Assembly: GCA_010015655.1 (NCBI GenBank)
Contig: ML976684.1
Coordinates: 1,520-65,519, forward strand
Source of the DNA: Bimuria novae-zelandiae CBS 107.79
Lineage: Eukaryota; Ascomycota; Dothideomycetes; Pleosporales; Didymosphaeriaceae
Reading direction: 5' to 3'
Length of the DNA: 64,000 bases
Positions 57,663-64,000 of this stretch are shown in pieces; within the stretch, counting starts at the first letter, position 1, and each line of letters starts with the position of its first letter. The notes beneath the pieces are model-generated. The model ran no database searches and was not told the DNA's origin. It saw only the letters and a program-made list of their open reading frames with translations. Both the position numbers and the translations under genes were made by a program.

Positions 57663-58049
57663 ACTGTAAGATCTATAGCTATTAAGAATAAGTAATTAAT
57701 AAAATTATTAAGCTTTTACTTTAGTATATTAATTAAATACTTACTTAAGCTTAGTAAAACTATTATTATTATTTATTTAGCCTAAAGGTAATAAGCTAAT
57801 AAAGACTTAGTATTCTTTTACTAAGATATTATCTACCTAGCTTAATTATATACTTTTATTAGTAGACTAATAAATAACTTTTAATAGTAAAACTAATTTA
57901 TTAGCGTATACACACGCTAAAAGGGTAATTAATTTATAAAAATTATTTTAAAAAGCTACTATAACTTCTTTCTTCTCCTATATTTACCTACTACATACTC
58001 ATTTTAATCTACTAATAATACTAATTAAGTAGCTCTTTTTATCTATATT

Positions 58050-58564
58050 TGTTACAAGGGTTCTACGTACCTAAGCCTGGTCCGGGTTAGGGGAGGATAG
58101 GTCAAGGGAGAACTACCTTACGGATATTTAGTAGTTAAAAGCTAGGGATAGCCACGAGGTAGGTTTCTAAAATAATTTAATTTTATAATAAACTATAGAA
58201 TAACTAACTAGAAGATTTACTAATCTGCTGTAAGAAATGTACTTATAGTATATTAAGTTAACTATAAGGAGTAGGAGAAGTATAGAGAAATTATTAGACT
58301 ATATACTATCTATCCTAGTTCTTGCTATTATCTAAATTGCTATTATAGTCCTACTAAGCCATCGTAGTCCCTGGGACTTTTATAGTCCCTTAGACTTTCG
58401 TAGTCCCTTAGACTTCTCGCTTATGCGGGACTACATCACGTGACTGCTAATCTGAGCTGCCCCGCGTCTTCGTGTGTTCTCGCGACCCGGTTATTTCGCC
58501 AACAATTACTTCCTTGGCGTAATTGTCTAGTCTCCTTGTTCCTGTGGGGTTCGTGATCGTAACA
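58050..58564. mobile_element. Solo LTR inserted in pogo-D
   Basis: A 515-bp GC-richer block starts TGTTACAAGGG and ends GATCGTAACA, so it has TG...CA inverted termini (TGTTAC/GTAACA). Flanks are ATATT and ATTTT, a 5-bp duplication with one mismatch. No internal retroelement sequence or second LTR is present. Inside, the unit TAGTCCCTTAGACTTTCG is repeated about three times (58365-58425). The simplest reading is LTR-LTR recombination of a full element. Orientation is unknown. Confidence 0.75.
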
Positions 58565-59095
58565 ATTTTATATATATAATAATATTTAATATTATATTCC
58601 TTAAGTTTTTACTTAAGAAGTTAAAATATAGGCTATATTTATTACCTAAGTTAGCTTTATAGTAATTACTATCTATACTAGCTACCTATTAAGAGATAAA
58701 ATAAATACTATATTAATTAATAAATTACGTAACTTAGCTTTCGCTTACTAGCTCTTTAGCTATTATTAATATAAAATTTTATATTATCTTTTTTATAGAT
58801 AGTAAGTAACGTGCTAAAAGCTTTTTTATATAAATAATAAGCTCTTGCTCTTGCTAGGGACTAAGTTTTTATTAATTAAACTTTATAGTAATATATAATA
58901 TTTAAATTGCTTAGTGCCTTCGTAATAGCGTACTTTAGTATAAGAAAAAGATTCTTTAGGCTTTAGTAATTCCAGTTTTTTTATTATAGCCTTAATTAAG
59001 CTTATGTTAGTGGCGTTATAGCACGTTAAAAGTTAGGGTGGTTTGTGTTCCGCGGGGCGTTGACTGAATCTGGACGTTGGTGCACGGACACGTTA

Positions 59096-59187
59096 CCGCG
59101 TTGCACAAGCTGTTTACTACTCGCTTGTGGCGTACTGCTGCATCAGGTAGCTCTTGCTCGCTTTGACCGGCCTAGGCCGGACACCTA
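59096..59187. other. Host sliver between pogo-D and pogo-E
   Basis: About 90 bp of moderate-GC host sequence, including AGGCCTAGGCC-like palindromic bases near 59170, separate the two transposons. It joins 47847 on the left and 61079 on the right once the elements are removed. Confidence 0.6.
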
Positions 59188-61076
59188 CTCGCCCCACACG
59201 CCAACCGGAGGTTGGCCCTGCGCAGCCTAACGTAACTTCGTAGCCTAACGTAACTTTTTATCGCGGATTTTTCTATTTTCTTAATAAATAACCTATAACT
59301 ATGCCTAAATATTATAGTAAGAGCTATAAAATTAAGTAGCGTATCTTTAATTATCTCTCTAGTTTTTCTAGCTTAGAAATACCTAATTTTGTAGCTACAG
59401 CACGCGAATAGAGCGTGCCTGTTTCGCGACTTTAAGCGCGCGCTGGAGGCCGGATCAGCCGCCATAACTATAGCGGCACGAATCTACGACTCTTAGAGAC
59501 CCAGGATAAAGCGCTAAAGTTATATATATATTACTACGACACTATTAGCATGCTATACCTTATACTATAGTTAAAAGGTGCTACTTAATATATTCTTAAT
59601 CGCGCGCACCCTAATAGCAGAGCTCCCTTACTTAGTAAGAACTAGCTATCGCGATAGCTATTAAGAAATCTAAACTGCCGCCGTATAAAGCAAAAGTCGT
59701 AGCATATTAATTATATAGTAATAGCGACGTTTGAAGCTTATAGCTATTATTTTATTAAGCTTAAAAAGGTAATATACACCTACGGCGTTACCCTATTAGA
59801 CACTTATAATATAGACGAAACCGGCTTCCGCATAGGCGTTAGTAGTAATTAATAAATTATTACTATAGAGTTTAATTATCCTTATATCTCTGCGTTAGAG
59901 ACATCGCGCAATTATATTATAAGTATTAAATTAATCTCTAATAATAGAGAGGTGCTCAAACCCATGCTTGTTATATAGGCCGTTAATTACCTTTATTACT
60001 AATATACAAATACGGCGCTGCCTAATAGCTATATAATTACTATATTAATATTAGGATACGCTAATAACTCTATCTTAATAAAGTAGCTAAAGTTTTTTAA
60101 AATACAAACGCGCGCGCGCTAAAAAGGCGCATAGTAATTACTTATATTTAATAAATTTAGTAGCTACCTTACTATTAAGTTTATATAGTTCTGCGATAAT
60201 TATAAGATACTCCCCTTCTTACTATCGCTATATTTATTACATTATCTACAGCCTCTAGACGTCGTCTATTTTCAGCTATTAAAGCAGAATTATAAAAAGG
60301 CTATAGAGATGGCCACCCAAACTAGCTGCATAGACTTTAACAAAGTCAAATTTCTATATGCAATCTATAGGATTAAGATAGATACATTTAAGCGCAGCAT
60401 AATCCTAAGCGCCTAAAAAAAAGCTAGGATCTTTCTATTTAATCTAGAGCTTATTTACATAAAGCTACCAGCACCTATCTAGACGCCATCCCCATTAGTT
60501 CTATCCGCTGTTAATTCGAGCCCTATCGCCAATACACCTACAGCATATTAGCGGCAGCATCAAAAAATGTCGCGCGCCCTAGAGAGAAGCAATATATCAA
60601 GCAGGAGGCTTACAAAATTCCTAGAAAGCTCGCAATTACTAATCGATAGTCTCGCGCTAGCCCAGCGTAACCTTATAAATATTACCGCAGCAGCTTAACA
60701 ACGCTAAAAAAGGCAGATTAAAGATAAAAGGCTAGTATAAAAAGGCGGCGTAGTAACTATTAAAGCAGCGTAATAAGTAATTAATTAACGTATAGAGCTT
60801 AAGGCTTAAAAGGTTACTCGAAAGGCTGTAAAAACGTATAAGGACGCCCACTTATAGAGCCTATAAAATTAGCCCCGATAGGTCCTATCTCTTAGAGAGA
60901 TAACTGTAGATCCTGCCCTACTTGCTACACCAACTCCACTGTATATTAGCCTATATAATTGAAGTCTACGCTGTCAAAAGACTGGATCAATTTCGATTCT
61001 CTATACAAAGTTACGTTAGGCTGCGAAGTTACGTTGGGCTGCGCAGGGCCAACCTCCGGTTGGCGTGTGGGGCGAG
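59188..61076 (+). mobile_element. pogo-like transposon pogo-E, RIP-degraded
   Basis: Long, well preserved inverted repeats (CTCGCCCCACACGCCAACCG and onward, about 75 bp, with CCTAACGTAACTTCG repeated inside) are flanked by TA at 59186-59187 and 61077-61078. The length is 1889 bp. The plus strand keeps Y-N-I-D-E-T-G-F-R-I-G-V near 59815 (first Asp) and H-Y-L-Q-P-L-D-V-V-Y-F near 60240 (third Asp), followed by F-K-R-S-I-I-L-S-A. TAG/TAA stops disrupt the gene. The terminal repeats are distinct from pogo-A/C/D, so it is a separate family. Confidence 0.9.
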
Positions 61077-61078
61077 TA

Positions 61079-61474
61079 CGCTCTGTGCCAGAACGCGAGT
61101 GACGTGGCGCATTGATAGCGAGGCTCGACGAATAGAGACGGCGCATCCCGCATGTTTTCGGAGCGGTCCCAAAAACGAAGTGCGGCTATGACACGGGTTC
61201 ACTTCACTACTCAGTTGGGCGTTGAGCATCGAAAGTGGGTATTGACCACTCAGGGGCGCCACGCTTGATGATGGCGTACCAATGGAACGGTATCTCGTCA
61301 TTTACGCGATAAGCAATCGTGGAGCAAACGAAACGTACCAAAATAGATACACAGAATGCGAGCCTTTTGTGAATCAACCGAAACACCACGCCCATCCATC
61401 TCAGGACTTAATCCGTGCCTTTGGACTCCAGATACCAGTACCAATATACAAAGAAGCTGATAAATGACGCACTT
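61079..61474. other. Intergenic region downstream of the Zn2Cys6 gene
   Basis: About 400 bp of host sequence between pogo-E and the 3' end of the minus-strand regulator gene. Frames of 60-90 codons on both strands have no support. Confidence 0.5.
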
Positions 61475-63503
61475 TCATAACGGTGCTGTTGTGCTGAACT
61501 GGTGATCCAAGTGGTGTATCGCCCCATACTCTGGGCCAAAGTCCAGATTAAATTCGGCATGCCAATCATATGGTGCACTGTAGGAGCCTGCGCTCAGAGG
61601 ATCGGATGAAGTCGATGATGCGGTGGGGTTGAACATGGAGAAAGAGTTGACGGTATCGTCCATCTGGTCCGCGAAATAGTTGTTGCTGTACAAGCCCTCC
61701 CCTGGCGTCTCTGATATTCGCGCTTGCATGGCCTTTTGGTTTAGATACTCTTGATAGCCCTGCTTGACAGGAATCAAGAGACGTTCATACTCGTCTAGAC
61801 ATCGCTTTGCGGCTGCCCATCGTTCGGAGATGTTCTGGAAGCACTGGGCAAACCGTCGCATGTAGTCTTCGATATCCTCGTAAGAATACAACTCAGAAAT
61901 TTGGTGTTGGCAGAGGCCTAGTATCCGCAGGAAGACCGTGGCGCAGTTGAACACATGGTGGCAAGGGTGGAATACGTATTTGATTCTCCCATAGTCGGCA
62001 TCGTTCTGTAGGCAATACCCTCCCGCAACGTCAACAGTACTCCGGAAAGCCTGAAGAAGCTGGTCTACAGGTGGCGACGGTATGGCTTTAGTTGGTCGAT
62101 ATAAGGCTACCAAAACATATGGAACTGTAATGTCGGAGTACAGCTCCATTTCTTTCCATCGCTCCGCGAAACTGACATCAGTGTTATTGGCGGCTGATTC
62201 GTATATTTCGGTTCGCCATTTCTCGATTCTTCGTACGCATTGTTGCTTCCAGTCGTCCACGGAAGTACAAGCTTGCGGTAGGGGCTTGTCGTGCCACATG
62301 ACCGAGATGATTTCGGCCTCGAGCAGCCGGAATTCGCATATCCGCCTGGAGGTGAACTTGGAAACTCGTCCATGTATGTTTATGCCTGCCTGTGTAATGG
62401 CTGTATCATCGACCTCTACCGGGAACTCAACACTGATCTGTGAGGGTTGTATTGGCAGAGTGAATGGATACTGAAATATACAACAAACTCCGATTTCCAT
62501 CTCCCAGGCGCACCAGAACAAGCGTCTTCTCATGTCACGTTGATAAGCTGTTATGTTGGCGCCGCTTGGGAGTTCCTGGTGTAGTCCAAGGTCGATGACA
62601 GCCTGGCTGATGAGACCTGTCAGTAGCCAAACATCTGCCATGCCTGGGTTAAGGAAAATGTACTGAGTCAGTAGAAGGATAGCTTGTAAACCAGGGATGT
62701 CGTTGGTCGCCACCTCGGGGATGTATTGCATTGCCTGCCGTACGATCAGGGAGGCTAACGCATTCGCCTTCTCCTGTTTGGTGCGCGCAGCCGTTGAGAG
62801 AGAGATCGCTATGATAATGCTGACTATGTAACGATCCCGTGATGTCGCTTGGCGGGAGCTCGACATGGGGACGTACACAGAGTTGAAGGCAGCTGTAACA
62901 TCATTTCGATGATAGATGGGGTACTGGGTTATGACACGTTCCAGGTAATTGTTGAACAAGCCGCTCGCAGTTTTCCAGGCAATGCTGTCCAGGTTGGTTT
63001 GGGGGTTCATAATGGACCGCGGATGATTCTCATTCAGATCTGTCGAGCCTACTGGTCCTCTCCTGGAGGGCAGCTGCGTCCCCTTGACGACGCAGCTGAG
63101 AAACGGTCGCTTTTGAGTGACACCCAGGAATTTGGGAGTGATGTCTTGCATTGCCAGATCGACGAGGCCGTCGGCACGAGAACACTTGCCGTAGGATTCA
63201 TGAGAAGCAGCTGGTGAGGGGATTGCGGCACTGGACCGACCCGCATTGTTGAGGTTTGCTATGTGCATCTCGAGAAAGCCTGCAATTGAGCGCGGGGCTT
63301 CGCGCTGGGTCGAAGAGTCGAATCCCACGCATTCCACGCCCGCGTCGACGCAACGAGTACACGCCGGCACCTTGCCATCGCACTGTACACTGGTTAGGCG
63401 CGCCGTGATAGCTAGCGAGGCTGGACTGGAACGGCACCGAGAGTTTCCGCTTGCGACAGCGCGCGCAGGCGAGCACTCGCCGCCGCACCTTGGTGCGGTT
63501 CAT
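61475..63503 (-). CDS. Zn2Cys6 fungal transcription factor, 657 aa
   Basis: Exon 1 (63438-63503) and exon 2 (61475-63382) are joined in phase across a 55-bp intron (donor GTGCCG, branch CCTAAC, acceptor TGTACAG) that splits the zinc cluster. The cluster reads C-A-R-C-R-K-R-K-L-S-C then D-G-K-V-P-A-C-T-R-C-V-D-A-G-V-E-C, the exact Cx2Cx6Cx6Cx2Cx6C spacing of Gal4-type DNA-binding domains, at residues 13-40. The middle (about 200-420) fits the fungal-specific regulatory domain, with R-D-M-R-R-R-L-F-W-C-A-W-E-M-E. The frame is clean to the stop. It should be a nuclear regulator; the target is unknown. Divergent to a second Zn2Cys6 gene 255 bp away. Confidence 0.9.
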
Positions 63504-63758
63504 GGTCGCGGAGCCCTGGAGACGCTGGGCTCACGTGGGAAGAAGATGGCTCGGCGGCATCTGGTGGTGGTGATGACAGCGAGGCTTGTCGTGGTGAGGT
63601 GTAGCCTGCAGCGAATAATGCACCCTTGGCAATGCAGGTCGCCGCGGGAGCTAGAAACCCCTCATCCCAGGCCAATGCGCCGCGTCTCATCCTCTGAGAG
63701 ACATCGCGCACCTGCCATCGTTCCCCTAGCAGTGCCACGGGCGCACCATGGGCAAGAC
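63504..63758. promoter_or_regulatory. Divergent promoter between two Zn2Cys6 genes, 255 bp
   Basis: The ATG codons at 63501-63503 (minus) and 63759-63761 (plus) face away from each other across 255 bp. Triplets of the CGG/CCG type recognised by Gal4-like proteins occur several times (for example CGGCGG near 63553, GCCGCGG near 63639), but such triplets are frequent in GC-rich DNA, so binding is only a possibility. Confidence 0.5.
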
Positions 63759-64000
63759 ATGTCTGTCGCTTCGCCGCAATCACTGCCCGACATCGACATC
63801 GACGCCCTAATCCAGAGCCTGCCGGCGTGTAAAAGATGTCGCGAGTGCCGCCGTGGCTGCGACACGCTCCTGCCTAAGTGCAGGTAAGTGCGGGTATTGG
63901 GTTGCGGAGGCGCACGTTGACAGCGGCAGGCAATGCACCAAGGCGGGCGTCGAGTGCTCGTTCTACGACCATGGCAAACAGGAGCTCCTACCACGGAGGT
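63759..64000 (+). CDS. Second Zn2Cys6 fungal transcription factor, N-terminal part only
   Basis: Exon 1 (63759-63883) starts M-S-V-A-S-P-Q-S and ends inside the zinc cluster; a 46-bp intron (63884-63929, GTAAGT...GGCAG) joins in phase to exon 2 from 63930. The spliced cluster reads C-K-R-C-R-E-C-R-R-G-C-D and then C-R-Q-C-T-K-A-G-V-E-C, a Gal4-type pattern. The window ends 71 bp into exon 2. The frame is also open upstream, so a longer N-terminus is possible, but the chosen ATG leaves room for a divergent promoter. The rest of the protein is unseen. Confidence 0.8.

Larger units (their letters stand above)
47848..59093 (-). mobile_element. pogo/Fot1-like transposon pogo-D, opened by a copia element and a solo LTR
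   Basis: Ends begin ACGTGTCCGTGCACTCAACG at 47848 and, inverted, ACGTGTCCGTGCACCAACG at 59093, flanked by TA at 47846-47847 and 59094-59095. Removing copia-2 (8631 bp with duplication) and the solo LTR (520 bp) leaves 2095 bp, matching pogo-A and pogo-C. The left part aligns with pogo-C from its end through the Lys/Ala-rich C-terminus, and the part after 57668 continues exactly where pogo-C has ATGAGATCCGTGG. It is far more RIP-mutated than pogo-C, with no usable frame. Confidence 0.9.

Noticed and set aside
59045..59230. 61-codon plus frame
   Set aside because: It bridges the pogo-D end, the host sliver and the pogo-E terminal repeat, so it is a chance fusion of three sequences.
63246..63887. 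213-codon plus frame spanning the start of the minus-strand Zn2Cys6 gene
   Set aside because: Its first part is antisense to the zinc-cluster exon of the other gene; only the last 42 codons, from the ATG at 63759, are supported.

Overview
The window is nuclear DNA of a filamentous ascomycete, most likely a Dothideomycete close to the Pleosporales. That placement is an inference from short spliceosomal introns (about 46-98 bp), fungus-specific families (Zn2Cys6 regulators, LysM, BYS1, DUF3176, isopenicillin-N-acyltransferase-like) and transposons whose stop codons are nearly all TAG/TAA where Trp or Gln is expected, the signature of repeat-induced point mutation (RIP). Mobile DNA fills about 37 kb of 64 kb (58%); the rest is moderate-GC host sequence.

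Layout. 142-3269: a RIP-destroyed hAT with a perfect 8-bp target duplication. 3278-5376: host DNA without a convincing gene. 5377-7470: a Fot1/pogo element. 7508-20853: one Tc1/mariner element opened by three later insertions (pogo at 7989-9831, Ty3/gypsy at 9982-16623, pogo at 18738-20836). 20854-26721 and 32177-47847: host genes. 26722-32176: a Ty1/copia element lying inside intron 1 of a LysM gene. 47848-59093: a pogo element containing a copia element (49037-57662), which itself contains a hAT (49820-53162), plus a solo LTR (58050-58564). 59188-61076: a fifth pogo. 61475-64000: two divergent Zn2Cys6 regulator genes, the second cut by the window end.

Host genes that look intact: a 409-aa two-exon protein of unknown function (21928-23248, minus); a 343-aa protein of unknown function (23850-24881); a 590-aa Ser-rich, probably disordered protein (33427-35199, minus); a 340-aa isopenicillin-N-acyltransferase-like N-terminal-nucleophile enzyme (42608-43815, minus) that shares a 490-bp divergent promoter with a 307-aa NodB/CE4-type deacetylase (44306-45335); and a 657-aa Zn2Cys6 regulator (61475-63503, minus). 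Host genes that look broken: a secreted multi-LysM protein (24957-32419), a DUF3176 membrane protein (39148-41261), a BYS1-domain secreted protein (46554-47343), and a small membrane protein with an apparent 2-bp deletion (37064-37631).

Taken together this resembles a fast-decaying accessory or subtelomere-like compartment. Repeats are mutated by RIP, secreted and surface-protein genes between them are collapsing, and a small metabolic pair and a regulator pair survive. No CRISPR array, rRNA gene, confident tRNA gene or viral genome was seen.
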